Assembly: GCA_026003755.1 (NCBI GenBank)
Contig: BPHV01000004.1
Coordinates: forward strand, 1-64,000
Length of the DNA stretch: 64,000 bases
From: Candidatus Roseilinea sp.
GTDB taxonomy: Bacteria > Chloroflexota > Anaerolineae > J036 > Brachytrichaceae
Reading direction: 5' to 3'
The notes beneath the pieces are model-generated. The model did not search any database and had not been told where the DNA came from. It saw only the letters and a program-made list of their open reading frames with translations. This document shows, in pieces, positions 1-9,100 of the stretch. The translations under genes were made by a program, and so were the position numbers. Within the stretch, counting starts at the first letter, position 1. The number at the start of each line of letters is the position of its first letter.

Positions 1-779
1 TTGCGTTTGATGACCGAGTTGACCGTTTCGTTCTTCCAAAACAAGCCGTCCAGACGCGCATGCGACACCAACTCAGCCCGCGCCTGGCGTTCAGACTACC
101 ACCGCGCCGAATCGGTGGGATGATGTCACGTGGGCCGATGGCGGCACTGTCAAAGCCGCTGTCGGCCAGTGCCACCCAAACTGGATGACCGCTTTTCTCA
201 CGTTTGCCATACCGCCCTGCGCGCCGCTTGAGCGTGGACAAGTGCGGCGCGTCGTTGCTCGGCCCGACGCCATGCGCCACGGCCAGGATCATCTGGCTGC
301 TGACACCGACGGCATACGCGCCTTTCAACCAGCGTTTGAACGGCTTGCCGCGGCGGGTCTGAAAGTAGGCGCTGGCATTCGTCGGGCGAAAAGAGGGTCG
401 AGTCGAGCGTGATCGCGTCTTCCTGAACCAAACCGCCGTTATCCAGTGCCCTCAGCAGCGCCTCGTTCATCTTGTCCAAGTGACTGGCTCGAAAGCGGTG
501 ATACATCCGATTGAGCGTGCTGTAGTCCGGCACGGCGGTCAGCTCCAAGGCGTCGCGGAGTTCCTGGCTCATCAACAGCAACTCTTCAAAGTCGCGGTAG
601 CTCATCTTGAAGTAGAAGCTCAGCAGCACGCACGTCGCCAACTGCGGCAGGGTGAACTTCTTCGGGCTGAACCGATGGCTGTAGCGCGGGAACGCCGCCT
701 GCGCCTGGGCGTAGATGATCCGCGCCACTTTCACATGCCGACTCTCACGCAGCTGTCTACCTTTGGTTTTGGCATTCAT
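1..779 (-). pseudogene. IS5-type transposase remnant, frameshifted, cut by the window edge
   Basis: A DDE transposase read on the minus strand from an ATG at 777-779. The N-terminal region (helical, with PRYSHRFSPKK and VPDYSTLNRMYHR) is intact to TLDSTLFSP. Near 385 the frame changes by one base, and the protein continues in another frame with YFQTRRGKPFKRWLKGAY and WVALADSGFD. A second shift near 85-90 is needed to reach NETVNSVIKRK. The three acidic residues expected of the family (D of LDST, D of ADSG, E of ETVNSV) are all visible, so this is a recently broken copy. The 3' end lies outside the window. Family placement is by motif recognition; the IS subgroup is not certain. Confidence 0.8.
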
Positions 780-835
780 CGCTTCGCATTATCCGAGGTT
801 TTCAACTGAGCAAGTCGTGATCTAAAAACGGTTCT

Positions 836-917
836 GCCCAACACGCGGCTCAAGCCGACAGCGCCTCCGCTCGCTGCGCTCGCGCCCCGCCGCTGCCGCT
901 AAAACCAACCGTTGGGC
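836..917. other. attC-like recombination site (integron cassette end)
   Basis: The segment begins with GCCCAAC (836-842) and ends with the complementary GTTGGGC (911-917), matching the R'' (RYYYAAC) and R' (GTTRRRY) ends of integron attC sites. Next to R'' comes TCAAGCCGAC, a typical L'' form. Inner arms AGCCGACAGCG (853-863) and CGCTGCCGCT (891-900) pair imperfectly with extra bases, as attC L boxes do, leaving 10-base unpaired spacers on both sides (longer than the usual 5-7). No integron integrase and no further attC site were found, so this is a single-site resemblance, possibly a relic cassette. Confidence 0.4.
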
Positions 918-1366
918 GACCCGCATCCGGACGCCACGTTCGCCGATATCGAAGCCATGCGACGGCGCTGATGGGCCGCAGGTTGTAGATGCCGGCACCG
1001 CGCGGATGCGTTATACAGAAATTCCATGCACAAAGGCTGCCGATTGGCAGCAGCGTGGTGGAGCACGGCTGTAAGACGGTGATACAGCGACGTTTGAATC
1101 GGGGCCGGGAACGGCGGCATGCTGCGGCCATGCCCCGCCACCTTTTGTGAACTGCACAGCAATCGGCTAGACGCTGCAATCCGTCGGCGCCGCCGGTCGA
1201 AACTGTGTGTGCTCGAGGCCATTCGCCGCCCTGCACACTCCGGTCAACCAGTCAAGTGGATGCCCTTTCACAGCACACACTGAAGCGGACGCTGGGTGTG
1301 CGAAGGCGGCACCCCCACCCGCCCGCCCCCGTATCTCCGGTTGTCGTTCGGCGTCTCATAATCGCG
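918..1366. other. gene-free stretch of about 450 bases
   Basis: Open frames here (for example 850-1236 on the minus strand) have no recognisable protein character and overlap one another. A short plus-strand tail reading GDPHPDATFADIEAMRRR then a stop ends at about 974 and could be the last codons of a lost gene. I see no RNA gene or repeat. Confidence 0.4.
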
Positions 1367-1381
1367 TATAGAATTTCTTAC

Positions 1382-2258
1382 ATGCCCGATCGCAACACTC
1401 AACAGACCAGCGCGCCCGTGATTCGCATCGGTCTGGTACAACAGCGATGGCACGCCGATCCGCTGCGGCACGCGCAGGCGCTGCGCCGCGGCGTGCTGAC
1501 GGCTGCCGACCGCGGCGCGCATCTGATCGGTCTGCAAGAGCTGACGCTACACCGTTACTTCGCCGACGCAAAAGACCCCGCTCGCTTCGCCCTGGCCGAG
1601 CCGCTCGGCGACGGGCCGACCAGCGCGCTGTGCAGCCGGCTGGCGCGCGAGTCCGGCGCGTTCGTAGTAGGCTCGCTGTTCGAGCGCGCAGATGGACGCT
1701 ACTTCAACACCGCCGTCATCTTCGACCCGCGCGGCCACCTGTTCGGCTTCACCCGCAAACAACACATCCCACGCGGCAGCGGCTACCACGAGGATTATTA
1801 CTTCGCGCCCGGCGACTCCGATTATCCGGTGCACGACCTGGGCTTCATCAAGATCGCTGTGCCGACTTGCTACGACCAGTGGTTCCCAGAGATGGCGCGC
1901 ATCTGCGCATTGAAAGGCGCGGAACTGATCCTCTATCCCACCGCCATCGGCTCCGAGCCGGACTTCCCAGGCTTCGATACGCAACCGCGATGGCAAACGG
2001 TGATGATCGCTCACGCCATCGCCAACGGCGTATTTGTGGCGGCGGTCAACCGCACCGGCGACGAGGGCCCTCGTCCGATTCTACGGCTCGTCATTCGTGT
2101 GCGACCCGACCGGTCGTGTCATCGCTCGCGCGCCGCGCAGCCGGCCGGCCGTGCTGGTCGCCGATCTGGACTTCGGCGTCATGGCCTTTTGGCGCAACCT
2201 CTTCCCCTTGCTCGAGCAGCGCCAGCCGCAGACTTACCGAGCGCTGATTAGCGCCTAG
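1382..2258 (+). pseudogene. carbon-nitrogen hydrolase, N-carbamoylputrescine amidase-like, one frameshift
   Basis: A nitrilase-superfamily amidohydrolase. From the ATG at 1382 the Glu-Lys-Cys triad is visible: E in GLQELTL, K in RKQHIPRG, C in PTCYDQWFPE. The last motif is characteristic of AguB, which turns N-carbamoylputrescine into putrescine. The frame breaks near 2064-2072 after AVNRTGDEG, and the protein continues one frame over as LVRFYGSSFVCDPTGR to a stop at 2258. Joined length is about 290 residues, normal for the family. The catalytic half is intact, so either the gene is newly broken or the shift is a sequencing error. A longer upstream frame to 1205 lacks family similarity, so the 1382 start is preferred. 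Confidence 0.75.
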
Positions 2259-2341
2259 CAGGCGCAGCTCGGCCACCTGCCAAGGCATCAACAACTTTTG
2301 TGTATCTTTTGTGGTCAAGTTTTATTTTTATGTATAAAAAC

Positions 2342-2370
2342 TTGCATTACGTCAAAAGCTCAGGTATCCT
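2342..2370 (+). promoter_or_regulatory. putative promoter of the MBL-fold gene, leaderless spacing
   Basis: TTGCAT (2342-2347), 17 bases, then TATCCT (2365-2370). The gap to the ATG at 2377 is only six bases, which places the transcription start on or next to the start codon. The preceding 2300-2345 stretch is unusually AT-rich for this genome and contains AAGTTTT/AAAACTT arms (2317-2323, 2337-2343). A second pair, TTGTGG (2309) and TATAAA (2333), is an alternative. Confidence 0.4.
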
Positions 2371-2376
2371 CAAGCC

Positions 2377-3426
2377 ATGCATTGCGAACGGGCTTCGGAG
2401 GACATCTACATCTTCACCAGCGACCGTTATGCACAGGTGACCGCGAGCCTGATCGTCTCCGGCAACACAGGCATCCTGATTGACACACTTCCTTTCCCCA
2501 GCGAAACGGCTCAGATCGCTTTGTTCGCTCGCAAGCGCTGTCCGGACGGCGTGCGCTTCGTGATTTACACCGGCCATGAGGCCGATCACGTCTACGGCGC
2601 CTTTCTCTTCCCCAAGGCCGAGGTCATCGCGCACGAGATGGCGCGCGAAATCCTGATCGAGCGTGGCTTCACTGCCCTGCAACGCGCCAAGGAGCAATCG
2701 CCGGAACTCGCGCCCGTCCAACTTCGCCTGCCGACGTTCACCTTCACGACGAACAGCGTCACGTTACGCATGCCGGGCAAGACGCTGGAGATCATCCACA
2801 CGCCGGGCCATACGGCGGATTGCGTCTCAGTACTGCTGCACGAGGAACGCATCTTGTTCGCCGGCGACACCGTCATGGCCCTGCCGACCATCACCCACGG
2901 CGATCCCGATCAGCTCAAGAAGTCGCTCGAGACCATCGGCGCGATGCAACTGGAGAACATCGTGCAAGGTCACGGGGAAATCATCCTGCGCGGCGAGATC
3001 CGCGACACGCTGCGCCGACAGGCCCACTACCTGGACAACCTGCGCGGCAAGCTGCAAAAGCTGATTGACGCCGGCGGCAGCCGCGATGACGCCAAAGCCA
3101 TCACGATCGAGCAATGCGGCATGCCGCGCGTGCTGCTGAGCGGCGCCGTGGTGCAGCTCCACCTCGCCAATGTGCTGGCGATGTACGATCGGCTGATGGC
3201 GGAGAAGGCGGCCCAAACATCGCGCGCGGCGTCCGCCGCGAAGGCGAAGGCCACCCAGAAGCCGGCTGCTGCGAAGCAAGCGAAGGCCGCGCGCGCCGAG
3301 AAATCCGACGACAAGCCATCGGCGAAGAAGGGCGCGTCGAAGTCGAAGGCGGCGACCCAGAAAGCCGGCAAGCCCGCCAAGCGCAAAGCAAAGGCCGACG
3401 CGCCCAAGCGGGGCAAAGGACGGTGA
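2377..3426 (+). CDS. metallo-beta-lactamase-fold hydrolase with histone-H1-like lysine/alanine tail
   Basis: 349 residues. Residues 1-270 form an MBL-fold domain: IYTGHEADHVYG (about 63-74), HTPGHT (141-146), FAGDT (161-165) and QGHGE (197-201). In the first motif the usual HxHxDH reads G-H-E-A-D-H, so two canonical zinc-binding histidines are replaced by Gly66 and Glu68 while Asp70 and His71 remain; metal content may differ from classic members. Residues about 276-349 are almost only Ala, Lys, Ser, Arg and Pro, like histone H1 or AlgP-type DNA-binding tails, which suggests nucleic-acid or polyanion binding. The substrate is unknown. A promoter-like pair lies directly upstream, and the stop is five bases before the next gene. 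Confidence 0.85.
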   Translation: MHCERASEDIYIFTSDRYAQVTASLIVSGNTGILIDTLPFPSETAQIALFARKRCPDGVRFVIYTGHEADHVYGAFLFPKAEVIAHEMAREILIERGFTALQRAKEQSPELAPVQLRLPTFTFTTNSVTLRMPGKTLEIIHTPGHTADCVSVLLHEERILFAGDTVMALPTITHGDPDQLKKSLETIGAMQLENIVQGHGEIILRGEIRDTLRRQAHYLDNLRGKLQKLIDAGGSRDDAKAITIEQCGMPRVLLSGAVVQLHLANVLAMYDRLMAEKAAQTSRAASAAKAKATQKPAAAKQAKAARAEKSDDKPSAKKGASKSKAATQKAGKPAKRKAKADAPKRGKGR

Positions 3427-3431
3427 GCCGG

Positions 3432-5065
3432 ATGAGCGTCCTGCAAGCCGCGCTCATCGCCCTGTTCTACGCGTTCGCCCCGTTCGGCCTTCAACGCCGG
3501 CTTGGGCGGCTCTGTGCTGGCCCAGCCACTCGTCGCCGGCACGATAGCCGGCGCGCTGCTCGGCGACCCGATCCGCGGCGCGCAAATCGGCGGCGCGCTT
3601 AACTTGGGCACGCTCGCCCTCAGCCAGCTCCGCGTGCAAGTCGGCCCAGATGTCGCGCTCATCGGCTATGTCGGCGTATCGCTCATGCTGCTGAGCGGCC
3701 TGCGCCCCGACGCGCCGGAAACGGCAGCGCTGTTCGGCGCGCTGGTCGTGTTCGGCGTCGCGCTGAACTTCGCCCGCGGCTTGTTCAACACCGTGGTCGC
3801 GCACTGGGCCGATTACTTCGCCGACCAGGGCAACATCAGCGCCGTCGCGCTGCTCAACGTCGTCCCCACGCAGCTCTGGGTCGTGCTCACCTCTTTTCTG
3901 CCGGCGCTGTTCATCCTGCTGTTCGATGCGCCGACCATCGCCGGCATCGCCGCATCCATTCCCGCCTGGGTGCAATTGGCGATGGACTGGAGCCGGCATT
4001 TGTTGGCTGCGCTGGGCATCGCCATGAGCTTGCGATTGGTCATGCAAGGCAGCAGCATCGCCTACTTCCTGCTGGGCTGGCTGAGCGCGCCGCACCTGGG
4101 CTTGGTGCAGGCGACGATCCTCGGCGGCAGCATCGCCATCATTCACGCCTTCCTGGCCCGCCGACGCGCCGACGTCAACACCGAGATGCTCGTCGCCGAC
4201 GTGCTGCCCGCCGATCAAGCCGAAGGCGACCTGGCCGGGCAGCGATTGTCGCCGGTGGAGCTGCAATCTTCATTCGTGCTGTGGATGTTCTTCCACGACG
4301 CCGGTGTGAACTTCGAGCGCTTTCAGAACATGGGGTTCGCTGCGGCGCTCGCGCCGGCCGCCAAGCGACTCTGCGAGACGGCCAGCGAGCGCGTTACGCT
4401 GCTGCGCCGCAGCTTGACGCTGTTCAACAGCGAGTGGTCCTTCGGCGCGTCGCTTGGTCGGCGCGATCATTGCGTTGGAGGAGCGCCGCGCCAACGGCGA
4501 AGCGATCAACGATGCCGAGCCGGTCGGCGCCAAGACAAGCCTCATGGCCGGCCTAGACACCATCGGCAATACAGTCATGCTGAGCGCGGTCGGCTCGCTG
4601 CTCATCGCTGCCGGCGCAGCGTGGGCAGATCGCGGCAGCCTGCTCGGGCCGCTCATGTTCGCAGTCGTCCAATCGGCGCTGGTGCTGGCGGTCGGCTTCA
4701 TCAGCTTTCAACTCGGCTATGCGCAAACGCGCCGCTTCGGCGACTGGGCGCGCGCCAACAATTGGCTGCGCCCGGCCCTATTCGGCGCAATGCGCCTGGG
4801 CGCGTTTGCGCTGGGCGCGCTGGTGATTGCGCTCGCACCGATCACCTTGCCGGGCGACGGCTTGATCCAAATCGGTGCGGCGCAACTGCCCGTGCAAACG
4901 CGCGTGCTGGATGCGATTTTGCCGGGCGGATTGCCCCTGGCCGCCACGCTGACGATGTGGGGGGTGCTGCGCTCCCGTCGGGCCAGCCCGGTCGGTTTGA
5001 TGGGCGGATGTCTGATCGTCGCCACTGCCGGCGCGGTCATCGCGCGCGCGCTCGGCTGGGTGTGA
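3432..5065 (+). pseudogene. PTS mannose/sorbose-family IIC-IID fused membrane component, two frameshifts
   Basis: The first part (about 3432-4240) is an IIC-type membrane protein: after MSVLQAALIALFYAFA the frame shifts near 3477-3490 and continues with FNAGLGGSVLAQPLVAG and LLGDPIRGAQIGGALNLG, the IIC core. The second part, from FHDAGVNFERFQNMGF, is IID: it has the R-x-LTLFNSEW element, then after another one-base shift near 4450 LVGAIIALEERRANGE, GLDTIGNTV and a C-terminal hydrophobic block. The usual phosphotransfer partners (IIA, IIB, HPr, EI) are not in the window. Two shifts in an otherwise well-kept 540-residue frame suggest recent decay or sequence error. Confidence 0.7.
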
Positions 5066-5296
5066 GCTGCGAGAGCCGGTCGAGCAATCATCCGTGCGGT
5101 CATCGGTGCGCGCGACCGGCGAGGTGTGCTGCGATTTGCTGCGCGATGCTCACCCCCGCTGAAGGGTCGCCGCCTTTTATGCGCTCATCCCCCCGCGGCG
5201 ATTTGTGCGCCGGCGCCCGGGGGGCGATCCACGCGCCGGCGACGCCGAATTGTTCACCGTCCCCGGCCTGTTGCGCATGAAGCCTTGAGGCCGCCT

Positions 5297-5302
5297 TACA
5301 AT
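5297..5302 (+). promoter_or_regulatory. -10 element (TACAAT) close to a start codon
   Basis: TACAAT ends eight bases before the ATG at 5311, so a transcript would begin at or beside the start codon. No clear -35 is seen. Confidence 0.3.
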
Positions 5303-5310
5303 TGACCATC

Positions 5311-6084
5311 ATGCGAGTTGCGATCTTCTCCGACATCCACGGCAACGCAGTGGCGCTGGATGCCGTGCTGAGCGACATCGCATCCCTGGGCGCCGACGAG
5401 CACTGGATCCTGGGGGACTTGGCCGCGCTAGGCCCCTCGCCCGTGCCGGTATTGGAGCGGCTGAACGAGCTGCCCAAAGCGCGCTTTGTGCACGGCAACA
5501 CCGACCGCTACGTGTGCAATCTGCTCGACCCGCGCGAAGCGGCGGCGGAGATCGCGCAGAACCCCCAATCTGCACCGGCCGTGGCGACGCGGCTGGCCAT
5601 GCTGTGCTGGGCGCAGGGCGCGCTGGCCGCATCGGGTTGGCTAAGCTGGATGGCAACGCTCCCGCTGGAGCAGCGGCTGGTGCTGCCCAACGGCGCGCGC
5701 GTGCTGCTGGTGCATGCCGCGCCGGGAACCGACGACGGCCCCGGCATCCGGCCCACGATGAGCGATGACCAGATCGCTGCCGTCGTCGAGGGATGCGAGG
5801 CCGACCTGATCTTCACCGGCCATACCCATTGGCAGCTCGACTGCACGGTCGGCGGCGTCCGCGTCGTCAACCTGGGCAGCGTGAGCAACCCGTGGGCGCC
5901 TGATCTGCGCGCCAGCTACTACCTGCTGGAAGCGGACGAAAAGGGCTACCGCCTGGAGCATCGGCGGGTGGACTACGACCGCGAGGCCGTGATCGCGCAG
6001 CTAGCGCGGATGAACCATCCCGGCATCGAGGTGTTGAGCGCGCACTTTCGCGGCGAACGGCAACCGCCCTGGATCACCGGGTAG
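5311..6084 (+). CDS. metallophosphoesterase, YfcE/DevR-type
   Basis: 257 residues from the ATG at 5311 (a TTG at 5302 is an alternative). The calcineurin-like metal-binding motifs appear in order: FSDIHGN (6-12), GDLAALGP (35-42), HGNTD (61-65), a histidine in LLVHAAPG, then FTGHTH and NLGSV. These build the dinuclear site that hydrolyses phosphomono- or diesters. The protein is cytoplasmic, with no signal sequence. The substrate cannot be deduced; close relatives act on cyclic or aryl phosphodiesters in vitro. It stands alone, convergent with the next gene. Confidence 0.88.
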   Translation: MRVAIFSDIHGNAVALDAVLSDIASLGADEHWILGDLAALGPSPVPVLERLNELPKARFVHGNTDRYVCNLLDPREAAAEIAQNPQSAPAVATRLAMLCWAQGALAASGWLSWMATLPLEQRLVLPNGARVLLVHAAPGTDDGPGIRPTMSDDQIAAVVEGCEADLIFTGHTHWQLDCTVGGVRVVNLGSVSNPWAPDLRASYYLLEADEKGYRLEHRRVDYDREAVIAQLARMNHPGIEVLSAHFRGERQPPWITG

Positions 6085-6159
6085 GTGAAGGCCATGCCTT
6101 CCGCCTACCCGGGCCGCGCCCCTGCCCACTTAGGCAGCGCATTCGCCCGCGCTCGGTAT

Positions 6160-9100
6160 TCACGCGCCGCGCTGCACCAGCGGGCGCAAAATCTCGCGCT
6201 CCTGGGGGGCCAGCGCATGGGTCAGCCACAGCATCGCGAGATAGGCTGCCAGGCCAAGCGCCAGCCCGATCAGCACTGCGCCGCCGGCGGCCAATGTGGC
6301 CGTCACCACAGCCATGACCCCTGCTGCGAGGAACGGCTTGGCCAGCACCTCGACCCAATTCACGGGCGCGATGTATTGGCGGACGAAGACGTAGAACGCG
6401 GCGCCCTCGACGATCTCGCTGAAGATAGTCGTCACCGCCGCCGCCACGAACGAGAACAGCGGGATGAAGATGGCGTTAGCGACGACGTTGAACGTCAGCC
6501 CAATGATGAAGGCGCGGGTGAGCGCGCGCTGCTGACCGGCGGCGATCAGCGCGTAGTTGGTCACGCTGTTGATCCAACCGATCGGCATGCTCCAGGCCAT
6601 GATGGCGAGCGCGATAGCGCCGTTCGGCAGGAACTCGCGCCCGCCCAGCACAGCGATCATCGGCTCGGCCAGGAAAGCCACGGCGACCGCCAGCGGCAGC
6701 GCCGTCATCACCAGCAGCTTGAGCGCCAGCGTGTACGAGCGCGCCAGCGAGGCATCGCGCTGCTGCGCCATGCGCGACATGGCCGGGAACAGCGACTGCG
6801 TGAAGAAGGCCGGGATGATGTTGAAGGCGTCCATGAACTTATAGGCCGCGCTATACCAGCCTACCGCCATCGGCCCTTTCAACGCCTGCAGCATCGGCAC
6901 ATCCACCTTGAAGAACAGCGTGGCCAGCAGATGGTTCAGCATCAGCGGAAAGGATTCGCGCAGGATGGCCGATGATTGCTGCGCAGCGGCCGGCCACGAC
7001 GGCGCACCGGCCGGCCACAACCGCAAATGCAACATCCGCCCGGCCAGGAAGAGCAGGAGCGCCAGCGTGATGACGTTAACGATGACGGAGGTGATCCCCA
7101 ACCCCACCACGCCCCAGCCGAGCAACAACAACGTTGCGCCGATCACGGCCTTCAGCAGCGCGCTGACGATGGTGAGCGCAGCAGGCGTCTCGGCCTTCTC
7201 GTAGGCGAAGAACACGGCGCTCAGGCCGGTGGATAGGCTGCCGGGAAGCTGGCTCAGCGCGAGCAGGAGGATGGCGATCTCAGCCTCCGGGGCGAGGTTG
7301 AACGCCGCCCGCCAGATCAGCACGAGCAGCAGGACCAGCGGCGCAATCCCCAGCGCCAGCACCATGCGCAGCCGGCTGGTTTGCCACAGATAGGCCTGCG
7401 CATGAGCGGGATGGCGCGCGACTTCACGGGTGAGGAAGGTGTTCAGGCCGAAGTTCATCACGATCTCGAACCAGCCCACGATCACCACGGCGAAGTAGAA
7501 ATTGCCGGCGCCCTCCGGCCCAAGCACGCGCAGCATCAGCAGCGCAAAGGCGAAGTCAATCAGCCGCGCGGCAATGTTGAGGCCGGTCAGGATCAGGCTG
7601 TTGCGCGCGATCAGGCGCACGCCGGATTGCGCGCGCGCCTCGCGCACCGCGTTGCGCCAGACATACACGCCGCCCAGGAACAGCATCGCCACCAGCGCGA
7701 TGAACGTGGCGAACGCGCCGATGCGGAACGAGTCGGGCGAATAGCGGAAGCGCACGGTGAAGGCCTGTGGAGCATCGGGAGTGGGAAGCGCGCTGCTGTC
7801 GCCCGGCCCCGCGATCCCCAGCAACACGCCGCGGAAGTTGCCGTTGACCTTGAATATGGGTACTTCACGCTCGGCGCCATCCGGCGCGCCCAGTGGCCGG
7901 ACGAAGGCGCGCCAGCCGGGGAAGTAGCTGTCGGCCAGGATCAACCAGCTCGGCCCAGCGACCTGCGCATCTACCCAAACCTCATTGCGGCGATATACCG
8001 TGACGCTGGCCGGTGAAAAGCGCGCCGGCAAGACGTTCGCAGGGGGCAGCAGCGCATCGGCCGACGCGGTTGACTGCACCGCGCGGAGCGCGTCAGGTTC
8101 CACCAAGACGAACCTGCGCGGGTCGTAGCGCCGGATAGCCTGGGCGAAGTCGTCGGCAGCGACGGTGGCGCTGACCGGCAGGGTGAACGCGCGCGGCATC
8201 GTCCGCTCGTTCTGGTAGATGCGCGTTGCGCCATCGTCATAGAAGCGCGAGAAGCCGGGCGCCGTGATCTCCTCTTCCGTCACTACATACTTCACGCCCA
8301 GCAGGTCAAGCAGCGGCGACTCCAGGCTCTGCGCATTCTTGATCGGCGCGATGCGGTTGTAGAGCAGCTCGACCTGCGGCTCGATGGCCTGCATGAAATC
8401 GGTGTACTGTTTGGGGATGATCGAGTCGTAGCCGCGGATGTCCTGAAGGTCGAACAGCCAGGCCGAATTCGCGTTCAGCGGTTTGCCGGCGCGTGGCTCG
8501 TAGGCCGTCAGCCGCCAGAGCGATGTGTCGGCCTGGAGCGCCTGAATCGCTGGCGGCGTAAATCGCAACAGTTTGGGGTCCACCGCCGGGTTGAAGCCGG
8601 CCCAGGCCCAGTTCAAGTCGGCTGCCAGCAACGCGATGGCGAGCGCCGGCGCCGCACGCGCCAGCTTCGCGCCCACGCCAGCGCCCTCGGCCGGCTGCGC
8701 GTGATGCCTGAGCAACAACCACCACACCGCGCCGGCCGCGATGAGCAACAGCCCCAGGCGCACAACGTTGAATGCTTGGTAGCTAAAGAACATCTCGGCG
8801 CTGGTGAACCCCTGCCGCGCAGCCGAATTTTGCACGATGCCCTCGAAGAACGGCCGGAAGACCGGCCAGGCCAGCCGCACGACCACCACCGATGCAATCG
8901 CCAGCGCGCCCAACGCGGCTGCAATCCCGCTCGCGATCCAGTGCGCCCGCGCGATTGGATTTTGGCGGGTTGGCGTGAGCTTGGGGCGATACGCGCCGAC
9001 GACCGGCGTGCTCTTCGGCTCGGTCGCCAACAGGTCGAGGCCGGCGCCGGCCAACGCGGCCAGCGACAAGGTGAGCGGGAAGATCCAACGGAAGGGCGAG

